DNA of 38,288 nucleotides from assembly GCA_021815315.1 (NCBI GenBank), contig JAKAHB010000004.1, forward strand, positions 1 to 38,288. Reading direction: 5' to 3'. This DNA is from a bacterium (GTDB lineage: Bacteria; Patescibacteriota; Minisyncoccia; Portnoybacterales; JAKAHB01). This document shows, piece after piece, positions 16,897-23,318 of the stretch. Position numbers and translations under genes: made by a program. The number at the start of each line of letters is the position of its first letter. Position 1 is the stretch's first letter. The notes below the pieces were generated by a model that saw only the letters and a program-made list of their open reading frames with translations, did no database searches and was not told the DNA's origin.

Positions 16897-18708
16897 ATGG
16901 AAGAAGCACAAAATCATTCAGAAAAAATTACTTTGTTGGCGACCACTAATTTTCGCAACGAAGAAAGAAGATTTGGTATCAAGCCGATGGACCGTCGTCG
17001 CCACGTTTATATTATCGGGAAAACCGGCACCGGGAAAAGCACCTTGAGCGAAAACATGGCCATCCAAGATATCCGTAACGGTTATGGCTTGGCCGTGGTT
17101 GATCCGCACGGGGAGTTTGCGGAAGACCTGCTCAATTACATCCCTCCCGAAAGAGTTGATGATGTTGTCTACTTCAATCCTTCCGATCTTGATTGGCCAA
17201 TCGCTTTTAACGCCATTGAAAAAGTGGCGCCTCAAGATAGAGAGATCGTGGTTTCCGGGCTGATGGGCATCTTTAAAAAGATTTGGCCCGATGTTTGGTC
17301 GGCGCGCATGGAGTACATTTTAAATAACGTTTTATGGGCCCTGATTGAACACCCGGGCACGACCTTGTTGGGCATCAACCGGATGTTGTCGGACAGAAAA
17401 TATCGCGACGGGATTGTTGCCGGCCTTAAAGACCCAGCGATTAAAGCTTATTGGCTGAACGAATTTAACAACTATCCGGACAAGTTCAGAGAAGAGGCGA
17501 TTGTGCCAATCCAAAATAAAGTGGGGCAGTTTATCTCTTCTCCCTTGATTCGTAATATTATAGGCCAATCCAAGTCGGTTATTGATATGCGCCGAATTAT
17601 GGACGAAGGCAAGATTTTGATTCTGAATCTTTCTAAGGGGCGCATTGGCGAAGAAGCCAGCCGTTTGTTGGGGGCCTTGTTCATCACCAAGTTGCAACTG
17701 GCGGCTATGTCCCGGGTGGACGTGCCCGAAGAGCAACGCCGCGATTTTTATCTCTATGTTGATGAATTCCAAAACTTTGCCACCGATTCTTTCGCCAATA
17801 TTCTTTCGGAAGCCAGAAAATACCGGCTAAGTTTGATTTTGGCCCACCAATACGTTAAACAATTGCTCAACGCCGATGGAAATTCCAAAGTTAAAGACGC
17901 TATTTTCGGCAACGTGGGCACGTTGGTCTCGTTTCGTATCGGGGCGGACGACGCGGAATTTTTGGAGCCGGAATTTACTCCGGAATTTGTGATTGAGGAT
18001 TTTGTCAATCTTCCTTTCGCCCATGTCTATATTAAGTTAATGATTGACGGGACCACTTCGCGCCCGTTCTCGGCAACAACTTTGCCGCTGTTTCCCAAGC
18101 CGGAAATTTCACAAGCGGCAGAAATAATCAAAGCTTCTCGCGAAAGTTACGGCAAGCCCAGGAAAGAAGTTGAAGAAGAATTTGCCAAATGGAGCGGGCT
18201 TGTTCCCGCAGAAGGAGAAGCTTCACGAGCAGTTCCAAACAGCAGCGGTAATCAAGGCAACAGAAACTCAAAGAACGCTAGGCCGAAAGAACAAGAAAGA
18301 ACCAGCAAACCAGTCGCGGTCGCGAGCTTTGCGGATGAGTGCTGGCGATGTGGCGCCAGAGTGGAGCTGAATTTTAAACCGGACAGTTCCCGCCCAATTT
18401 ATTGCAAGGAGTGCTTGAAGGGAGCGCAAAGAGAGCAGGCTCGCGCGCAAAGAGAGGTAACCGCGCGCGGAGAGAAAAACCCCGAACCCACCGCGGTTGA
18501 GCCCCCAAAATCAAAAGACCCGATTTCTTTGGGGACAGCCATAGCGAAAGACCAAGAAAGAAGAAAAGCGGTCAGACAAGAAAAGCCCCAAATTGATCTG
18601 GAGGGGTTGCGGACGACTCTAAAAAAGGTTCTGGGTGAGAATAAAAAACCGGAAACCAAAGAAGGGAAACAAGGCGAATTGCAAGCGGGGGAAAGCGTTG
18701 AATTATGA
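16897..18708 (+). CDS. VirD4/TraG/HerA-like ATPase with C-terminal CxxC-x17-CxxC zinc motif
   Basis: 603 residues. The ATPase core (about 25-410) shows Walker A IIGKTGTGKSTLSENMA, VVDPHGEFAEDLLNYIPPERV, a Walker B/DEFQ-type YLYVDEFQNFATDSFANILSEARK, and the sensor LSLILAHQYVKQL, all typical of type IV coupling-protein ATPases and HerA-FtsK pumps. No own membrane helix is seen; membrane attachment likely comes from the protein encoded just upstream. A disordered, charged linker (about 435-480) leads to CWRC-17 residues-CKEC, a zinc finger, then another charged tail. Such ATPases move DNA or protein across membranes. No relaxase or other secretion genes flank it, so it may be a stand-alone DNA or protein pump. 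Role inferred. Confidence 0.8.
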   Translation: MEEAQNHSEKITLLATTNFRNEERRFGIKPMDRRRHVYIIGKTGTGKSTLSENMAIQDIRNGYGLAVVDPHGEFAEDLLNYIPPERVDDVVYFNPSDLDWPIAFNAIEKVAPQDREIVVSGLMGIFKKIWPDVWSARMEYILNNVLWALIEHPGTTLLGINRMLSDRKYRDGIVAGLKDPAIKAYWLNEFNNYPDKFREEAIVPIQNKVGQFISSPLIRNIIGQSKSVIDMRRIMDEGKILILNLSKGRIGEEASRLLGALFITKLQLAAMSRVDVPEEQRRDFYLYVDEFQNFATDSFANILSEARKYRLSLILAHQYVKQLLNADGNSKVKDAIFGNVGTLVSFRIGADDAEFLEPEFTPEFVIEDFVNLPFAHVYIKLMIDGTTSRPFSATTLPLFPKPEISQAAEIIKASRESYGKPRKEVEEEFAKWSGLVPAEGEASRAVPNSSGNQGNRNSKNARPKEQERTSKPVAVASFADECWRCGARVELNFKPDSSRPIYCKECLKGAQREQARAQREVTARGEKNPEPTAVEPPKSKDPISLGTAIAKDQERRKAVRQEKPQIDLEGLRTTLKKVLGENKKPETKEGKQGELQAGESVEL

Positions 18709-18743
18709 TCAGCCGCTAATATTTTGAGAAAATAGGCAAAAAG

Positions 18744-18767
18744 AAAAACGGCTGCTCAGCCGTTTTT
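18744..18767. terminator. Bidirectional terminator between the VirD4-like gene and efp
   Basis: Perfect inverted repeat with A5 on one side and T5 on the other (18744-18754, 18757-18767), so it can end transcripts from both convergent genes. Confidence 0.85.
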
Positions 18768-18794
18768 AGGGCCCAAAAATTTATATTGCTCGCT

Positions 18795-19364
18795 TCAAGC
18801 CTTGCTTATCCTTTCGGTGTATTCCCTTGTTTGGGTGTTAACGCGAACAACATCACCCTTGTTTATGAACAGCGGGGCATTAATTTCCGCACCGGTTTCC
18901 AGGGTGATTGTCTTGGTACCGCCGGTGGCGGTATCTCCCTTGATTCCGGGAGGCGCGTCTTTGACTTCCAGGTCCATTTTAACGGGTAAAGCGACGTTGA
19001 TAATTCGGTCTTCAAATTTTAAAATATCCACTTCGGTATTAGCTTTTAAAAACTGGGCACTATCCCCGATAATTTCGCCTCCAATTTCAAAACGTTGACT
19101 TCTATCCTTAATCGGTGAGAAAATGTATTTATCCCGATGGCTATAAACAAACAAAACTTTTTGCCTCTCGGTTTCGGCTTCCGGGAAGTTATCGCTAGGC
19201 TGAAAATTGCGGCTGATTATTTTGCCAGTGATTAAATTTTTAATTCGGGTTTGATTAACCGGCTTTCTCTGTTGCATCCTCAAAAAGTTTGACTCCAAAA
19301 CTTGGTAGGGTTGGCCGTCCAGCAAGAAAATTACTCCGGACTTCAAATCGGTATATGAAAGCAT
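18795..19364 (-). CDS. efp: Elongation factor P with atypical tip loop
   Basis: 189 residues with the three beta-barrel domains of EF-P: N-terminal KOW-like (LKSGVIFLLDGQPYQVLES), middle OB fold with VLFVYSHRDKYIFSPIKDRS, and C-terminal OB fold ending in ETGAEINAPLFINKGDVVRVNTQTREYTERI. EF-P binds next to the P site and rescues ribosomes stalled on proline runs. An ungapped alignment to E. coli places Gln32 where the modified Lys34 normally sits; the loop reads RMQQRKPV instead of KPGKGQA, with Arg33 and Lys34 next to it. No epmA/earP-type modification gene is in the window. The gene has a near-perfect promoter but no Shine-Dalgarno, and is convergent with the ATPase gene. Confidence 0.92.
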   Translation of the reverse strand: MLSYTDLKSGVIFLLDGQPYQVLESNFLRMQQRKPVNQTRIKNLITGKIISRNFQPSDNFPEAETERQKVLFVYSHRDKYIFSPIKDRSQRFEIGGEIIGDSAQFLKANTEVDILKFEDRIINVALPVKMDLEVKDAPPGIKGDTATGGTKTITLETGAEINAPLFINKGDVVRVNTQTREYTERISKA

Positions 19365-19396
19365 AGCAGCTCTTGATTAATTGTTTAACGGCCGTA

Positions 19397-19425
19397 ATTA
19401 TACTACGATTTTTTTTGTTTATCAA
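19397..19425 (-). promoter_or_regulatory. efp promoter
   Basis: Minus-strand TTGATA (19420-19425), 17-base spacer, perfect TATAAT (19397-19402). Predicted leader is about 26 bases. Confidence 0.85.
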
Positions 19426-19551
19426 GGAGAGAGATTATTCGGATTTTTAATTTTTGCTAACGACAAATTCAAATAATCCGCCGGTTTTAAACCGACACCA
19501 GAGAATATTAAGATTATAAAATTAAAAATTTAGCGAAAGGAGGTGCTTTAT

Positions 19552-19800
19552 ATGTTGGATAAAAAAGCTTTTGGATTGGCCTTGGGAATTTTGTGGGGCG
19601 CTTGCATTTTTGTCTGCACCCTGCTGGTAATGTGGCGGGGCGGTGGCAACCACTTGTATCTATTGGGGCAATTCTACCCCGGATACCAAGTGAGCGTTTT
19701 TGGCGCCTTTGTCGGCTTGGGCTATGGGCTGGTTGACGGTTTTATCGGCGGCTGGCTGTTTGCTTGGCTGTATAACCAGTTTAGCCGGAAGAAGAAATAA
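19552..19800 (+). CDS. Small two-helix membrane protein (holin-like annotation family)
   Basis: 82 residues from ATG 19552, chosen because a strong Shine-Dalgarno (AAAGGAGG) ends about 8 bases upstream; the in-frame GTG at 19543 lies inside that site. Two hydrophobic segments: FGLALGILWGACIFVCTLLVM (about 6-26, quoted in part) and GAFVGLGYGLVDGFIGGWLF (about 50-70), then a basic tail SRKKK. The pattern GxxxGLxxGxVDGxIGGxxFAWLYN resembles small bacterial proteins often labelled 'bacteriophage holin', though no phage genes are nearby. A role in membrane stress or permeability is possible but not shown. A terminator follows directly. Confidence 0.75.
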   Translation: MLDKKAFGLALGILWGACIFVCTLLVMWRGGGNHLYLLGQFYPGYQVSVFGAFVGLGYGLVDGFIGGWLFAWLYNQFSRKKK

Positions 19801-19819
19801 TTTTTGCCTTCGTAATTTT

Positions 19820-19860
19820 AAAGGTTCGCCCGGATTGTTGTGTCGGGGCGAGCCTTTTTT
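19820..19860 (+). terminator. Terminator of the small membrane-protein gene
   Basis: 12-bp stem with one G-U pair (19820-19831 with 19846-19857), then six T counted from the stem end. Confidence 0.85.
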
Positions 19861-19888
19861 GTTGATTTTCTGGGCGGAGGGTGCTTTT

Positions 19889-20953
19889 ATGTATTTAATG
19901 CAGAAGATTGTCAGACCAGGAAAAGTTTTTGTGGCGATGTCTGGCGGAGTGGATTCTTCCATGGCCGCCAAGCTGTTGCAGGACCAAGAGTATGAAGTTG
20001 TCGGAGTCTATTTTGACTTGCAAAAAAACAACGGGCAGGATTGGCGAATGGTAAAGCAAGTTTGCGCCAGACTGGGGATAGAATGCGTCAAGGTTGATTT
20101 TGCCAAAGAATTTCGGCAAGAAGTTATAGACTATTTTTGCGACAGCTACGCCAAGGGCCAAACGCCCAATCCTTGCGTTGTTTGTAACCAACGGATTAAA
20201 TTCGGGTTGTTTTGGCGTTGGGCAAAAAACCAAGGAGCGGATTTTATCGCGACTGGACACTACGCTCGGCTAGGCCAGAAATTTTCAATTTTTAATTTGG
20301 GCAGAGGAAAAGACAAAGAAAAAGATCAATCTTACTTTCTATATCGCTTGACGCAAAAAGACCTAAGGCGCATTTTGTTCCCATTGGGGGATTATACAAA
20401 AAAAGAAATTATTGAGCTGGCGAAAAAACATAAATTACCAAATGCCCAGAGTCCCTCCAGCCAGGACGTTTGTTTTTTGCAGGGAAGAACTTTAAGCGAA
20501 TTTTTACGACAAAAAAATAAGGACATTAAAAAAGGCGAGATTAGAGAGCTGGAAACAAAAAATTTGCTTGGCCAGCATCACGGGTTAATGTTTTATACCC
20601 TAGGGCAACGTGCCGGAGTTGGCCTGGCGAGCGGGCCTTGGTATGTGGCTGGGAAAAACGCGCGGGAAAACACCCTTTTTGTTACCAGAAATAAAAATAA
20701 ATTATTGGCGAGGGAATTGATTTGCGGAAAAATAAATTGGGTCGTGGATAAAAAACCGGAGTTGCCTCTGCGAGTCCAGGCGCAAATTCGCTATCGTTCC
20801 AAGCCAAGCCAGGCCGTAGTTTCTCAAAGTAAAAAAAATAAAAAAGATTTAAAAGTCGTTTTGGCCAAAGCGCAATACGCGGTTGTTCCTGGACAAAGCG
20901 TTGTTTTCTACCGGGGGCAGAAAGTCTTGGGTGGCGGCATAATCTCAAAATAA
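19889..20953 (+). CDS. mnmA: tRNA-specific 2-thiouridylase
   Basis: 354 residues from ATG 19889, placed 8-9 bases after GGCGGAGG; the open frame upstream overlaps the previous gene and terminator. MnmA adds sulfur to U34 of Lys, Glu and Gln tRNAs. Motifs: PP-loop AMSGGVDSSMAAKLL (ATP pyrophosphatase), the catalytic-cysteine motif TPNPCVVCNQRIKFG, ATGHYARL, the second catalytic Cys in SSQDVCFLQGRTL, and HHGLMFYTLGQRAGVGLA, with the C-terminal beta barrel ending in VVFYRGQKVLGGGIIS. Both cysteines are present, so it should be active with a sulfur relay. No cysteine desulfurase is in the window. Confidence 0.95.
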   Translation: MYLMQKIVRPGKVFVAMSGGVDSSMAAKLLQDQEYEVVGVYFDLQKNNGQDWRMVKQVCARLGIECVKVDFAKEFRQEVIDYFCDSYAKGQTPNPCVVCNQRIKFGLFWRWAKNQGADFIATGHYARLGQKFSIFNLGRGKDKEKDQSYFLYRLTQKDLRRILFPLGDYTKKEIIELAKKHKLPNAQSPSSQDVCFLQGRTLSEFLRQKNKDIKKGEIRELETKNLLGQHHGLMFYTLGQRAGVGLASGPWYVAGKNARENTLFVTRNKNKLLARELICGKINWVVDKKPELPLRVQAQIRYRSKPSQAVVSQSKKNKKDLKVVLAKAQYAVVPGQSVVFYRGQKVLGGGIISK

Positions 20954-20972
20954 AAAAAACGGCCCTAGGCCG
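20952..20972 (-). terminator. Terminator of the orphan structured RNA
   Basis: On the minus strand a perfect 5-bp GC stem CGGCC-TAG-GGCCG (20960-20972) is followed by eight T. No T-run exists on the plus side, so it does not serve mnmA. Confidence 0.85.
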
Positions 20973-21151
20973 AAGAAAAAAGGTTACCGAGCCGGTCTCT
21001 CCCAGTGGTGACGGGCGTCGGGATCTCCCGACGATGAGACCGGCTCGGCATTGAAAATGGACGCTCGACTGACCCCTTAGGCCTCGAGGGGCAAGGGAGG
21101 GCTTCCAGGACGCCGGGGGGTCGGAGCCAGCCGAGCGGTAAGGACTTATCT
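20952..21151 (-). ncRNA. Orphan structured RNA, about 200 nt, family not identified
   Basis: A GC-rich block in otherwise AT-rich intergenic DNA. On the minus strand it has a promoter, a predicted start near 21151 and an intrinsic terminator, but no ORF. Pairings seen: closing stem TTACCG/CGGTAA (21136-21141 with 20984-20989); arm A with CGCTCG/CGAGCG (21062-21067 with 21132-21137, sharing two bases with the closing stem) and GACCCC/GGGGTC (21071-21076 with 21117-21122); arm B with an 11-bp stem (20989-20999 with 21036-21046) enclosing a 7-bp hairpin (21016-21022 with 21027-21033). No tRNA, tmRNA, RNase P or SRP signature was found. Size and closed ends would fit a 6S-like RNA, but the branched shape does not clearly match. 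Arms are palindromic, so the strand rests on promoter and terminator. Confidence 0.7.
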
Positions 21152-21157
21152 AGGATT

Positions 21158-21187
21158 ATTAAATCATTGTTTTGTGGGCGGTGTCAA
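21158..21187 (-). promoter_or_regulatory. Promoter of the orphan RNA
   Basis: Minus-strand TTGACA (21182-21187, perfect), 18-base spacer, TTTAAT (21158-21163). A perfect palindrome AGAGCC-TT-GGCTCT (21187-21200) touches the -35 from upstream and could be an operator. Confidence 0.65.
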
Positions 21188-21233
21188 GAGCCTTGGCTCT
21201 AAAATGCCCCCGCTTGTCTTGAGGTCAGTTTTG
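21181..21233. repeat. Diverged direct repeat, copy 1 (upstream of alaS)
   Basis: Shares an 18-base core (21216-21233) with 23215-23232, differing at one base, preceded by a weaker match (CAAG..CCYTGG.CTCTA). It includes the palindrome and -35 of the orphan RNA promoter. Confidence 0.5.
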
Positions 21234-21308
21234 TGGTTAAAATTAGACACAGAGAACGCCAACGCGCAGAAGACATAAATTTTGACGACATCAGCATCCC
21301 ATACCCTT

Positions 21309-23168
21309 ATGACCGCCAATGAACTGCGAGCAAAATTTTTAAAATTCATGGAGTCCAAGGGGCATACGATTATCCCTTCGGCTTCCTTGGTTCCGCAAAA
21401 CGATCCAACGGTTTTGTTCACCACTGCTGGGATGCATCCTCTGGTGCCCTATCTTTTGGGCGAGAAACATCCTGGCGGCGCGCGCGTGGCTAACGCTCAA
21501 AAATGCGTGCGCACTGGTGATATTGACGAAGTGGGAGATAACCGCCACCTGACTTTTTTTGAAATGCTAGGCAATTGGTCTTTTGGCGATTCTCAAAAAA
21601 CCGATGGTATCGGAGCGGGTTATTTTAAGCGCGAAGCGATAGAATGGAGCTTTGAATTTTTAACCGGTGAAAAGTGGTTGGGCATTTCCCCCGAAAGAAT
21701 TTTTGTGACTGTCTTCAAGGGTGATGAAACCGCGCCCAAGGACGAAGAATCAATTGGCATTTGGCAAGCGCAATTTAAAAAAGCTGGCCTTAACGCCAAG
21801 GTAGCGGACGATGACGGGATTTGGTCCGATCCGGATGTCAAGATTTTTCCTCTGGGACGTGATGACAATTGGTGGGAAGGCGGCGGCCAAACAGCTCCTG
21901 GCGGGCCTGACACCGAAATGTTTTTTGACACCCGGCCACAAGAAGGTTATGCGGCAAAAACTTTCGGCGAGCTGGTTGACGCTTTCCGGTTTATTGAAAT
22001 TTGGAATGATGTCTTTATGCAATACCGCAAAAAAGCGGCAGGAGGCTACGAACCCCTAAATCAAAAAAATGTTGATACAGGGATGGGGGTTGAAAGAACG
22101 CTGGCGGTTCTCAATGGGGTGGAAACTGTTTTTGAAACGGAATTATTTGAGCCTCTCTTCAGGAAAATCGGCGAAATCACCGGAACCGAATATGGGGATT
22201 TTATAAAAGAATACCGCATTATTGCCGACCACCTGAAAGCGGCCACTTTTATTTTAGCCGCCGGCATTGTCCCCTCCAACGTTGAACACGGTTATGTTCT
22301 GCGTCGCTTAATTCGTCGCGCGATTCGTTACGCTAAGTTGCTGGGCGTTAGTCGCGCTTTTACGGTGGAGTTGGCTCAAGTTGTGGTTGATATGTATCAA
22401 GAAACCTATTTTGAACTGGAAGGAAAACGGGCATTTATCTTTGAAGAATTAACGAAAGAAGAAGAAAAATTCAGGAAAACACTGGAAAAAGGGCTGAAAG
22501 AATTAAAAAGCCAAGTCCATAACTCAAAAGTAAAAGCTCTGTCCGGTGAAATTGTCTTTAATCTCTACCAAACTTTCGGTTTTCCGATTGAGATGACTAG
22601 GGAACTGGCCGTTGAAGAAGGCATGGAAATTGACGAAGCCGGTTTTGAAAAAGAATTGCGACGGCATCAAGAACTTTCTCGTACCGCTTCGGCCGGTAAA
22701 TTCAAAGGCGGATTGGCCGACCACTCCGAAGAAACAACCAAACTGCATACGGCAGCGCATCTTTTACTGGAATCTTTGCGAAGAGTTTTAGGCAACCATA
22801 TTTCTCAAAAAGGCTCAAATATCACAGCCGAAAGATTGCGTTTTGACTTTACGCATGGCGAAAAAATGACGCCGGAGCAAATCAAGCAAGTTGAAGGTTT
22901 AGTCAACGAACAGATTGATAAAGATTTGCCTGTTCGGGTTGAAGAAATGACGGTAGCCAAGGCCAAAGAAACAGGCGCGATGGGCGCGTTTGAGAGCAAG
23001 TACGGCGAGAAAGTAAAAGTTTATTTTATCGGCGACTTTTCAAAAGAGATTTGCGGCGGACCCCACGCGGAGCATACCGGCGCGCTGGGTCATTTTAAAA
23101 TTTTGAAGGAAGAATCAAGTTCTGCCGGAGTGCGTCGTATCAAAGCGATATTAGCGACTAGCCAATAG
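21309..23168 (+). CDS. alaS: Alanyl-tRNA synthetase, short form lacking C-Ala domain
   Basis: 619 residues from ATG 21309; an in-frame TTG at 21282 is less likely. Typical bacterial AlaRS has about 875 residues. The class II aminoacylation core is intact (FTTAGMHPLVPYLLG, HLTFFEMLGNWSFGD, TGMGVERTLAVLNG), as is the helical tRNA-binding part with HGYVLRRLIRRAIRYAKLLG. The editing/SecondAdditional domain has both zinc motifs: HTAAH (His480, His484) and CGGPH (Cys582, His586), so mischarged Ser/Gly-tRNA can be cleared. The protein stops right after this domain (SSSAGVRRIKAILATSQ), so the DHHA1/C-Ala oligomerisation and elbow-binding domain is missing. The gene ends normally, with no downstream remnant, so this is probably a natural short form. 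Confidence 0.93.
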   Translation: MTANELRAKFLKFMESKGHTIIPSASLVPQNDPTVLFTTAGMHPLVPYLLGEKHPGGARVANAQKCVRTGDIDEVGDNRHLTFFEMLGNWSFGDSQKTDGIGAGYFKREAIEWSFEFLTGEKWLGISPERIFVTVFKGDETAPKDEESIGIWQAQFKKAGLNAKVADDDGIWSDPDVKIFPLGRDDNWWEGGGQTAPGGPDTEMFFDTRPQEGYAAKTFGELVDAFRFIEIWNDVFMQYRKKAAGGYEPLNQKNVDTGMGVERTLAVLNGVETVFETELFEPLFRKIGEITGTEYGDFIKEYRIIADHLKAATFILAAGIVPSNVEHGYVLRRLIRRAIRYAKLLGVSRAFTVELAQVVVDMYQETYFELEGKRAFIFEELTKEEEKFRKTLEKGLKELKSQVHNSKVKALSGEIVFNLYQTFGFPIEMTRELAVEEGMEIDEAGFEKELRRHQELSRTASAGKFKGGLADHSEETTKLHTAAHLLLESLRRVLGNHISQKGSNITAERLRFDFTHGEKMTPEQIKQVEGLVNEQIDKDLPVRVEEMTVAKAKETGAMGAFESKYGEKVKVYFIGDFSKEICGGPHAEHTGALGHFKILKEESSSAGVRRIKAILATSQ

Positions 23169-23181
23169 CGCTTGGCTGATA

Positions 23182-23232
23182 GTCCCAAGCCCTGGACTCT
23201 ATATTGAGGTTGGGGTCTTGAGGTCAATTTTG
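23182..23232. repeat. Diverged direct repeat, copy 2 (downstream of alaS)
   Basis: Second copy of the 18-base core (23215-23232) found upstream of alaS at 21216-21233; flanking matches are imperfect. Confidence 0.5.
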
Positions 23233-23301
23233 CCAGACTGGAGCTCAAAGACTAACGAAGCTTGGAAAAACACACCGAGCTTTTTATTTTAAAATTTTTC
23301 G

Positions 23302-23310
23302 TGTTATAAT
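23302..23310 (+). promoter_or_regulatory. Extended -10 of the FtsA-like operon, near-leaderless
   Basis: TG-T-TATAAT (23302-23310), perfect extended -10, 8 bases before ATG 23319. No Shine-Dalgarno. Confidence 0.6.
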
Positions 23311-23318
23311 AACAAAAA

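Noticed and set aside
16897-18708. Conjugative element or integrative plasmid around the VirD4-like gene
   Set aside because: No relaxase, integrase, VirB/Tra genes, att repeats or base-composition change nearby; neighbours are ordinary housekeeping genes.
19552-19800. Prophage remnant suggested by the holin-like protein
   Set aside because: No other phage gene is adjacent; baseplate-J-like similarity at 24605 belongs to a cellular FtsA-like operon.
19700-19888. N-terminal extension of mnmA in an open frame back to 19700
   Set aside because: It overlaps the small membrane-protein gene and a terminator; the PP-loop begins right after ATG 19889, which has its own Shine-Dalgarno.
20984-21141. 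Orphan RNA as a T-box or other plus-strand leader of alaS
   Set aside because: No T-box sequence was seen, the promoter and terminator are on the minus strand, and the block ends about 170 bases before alaS.
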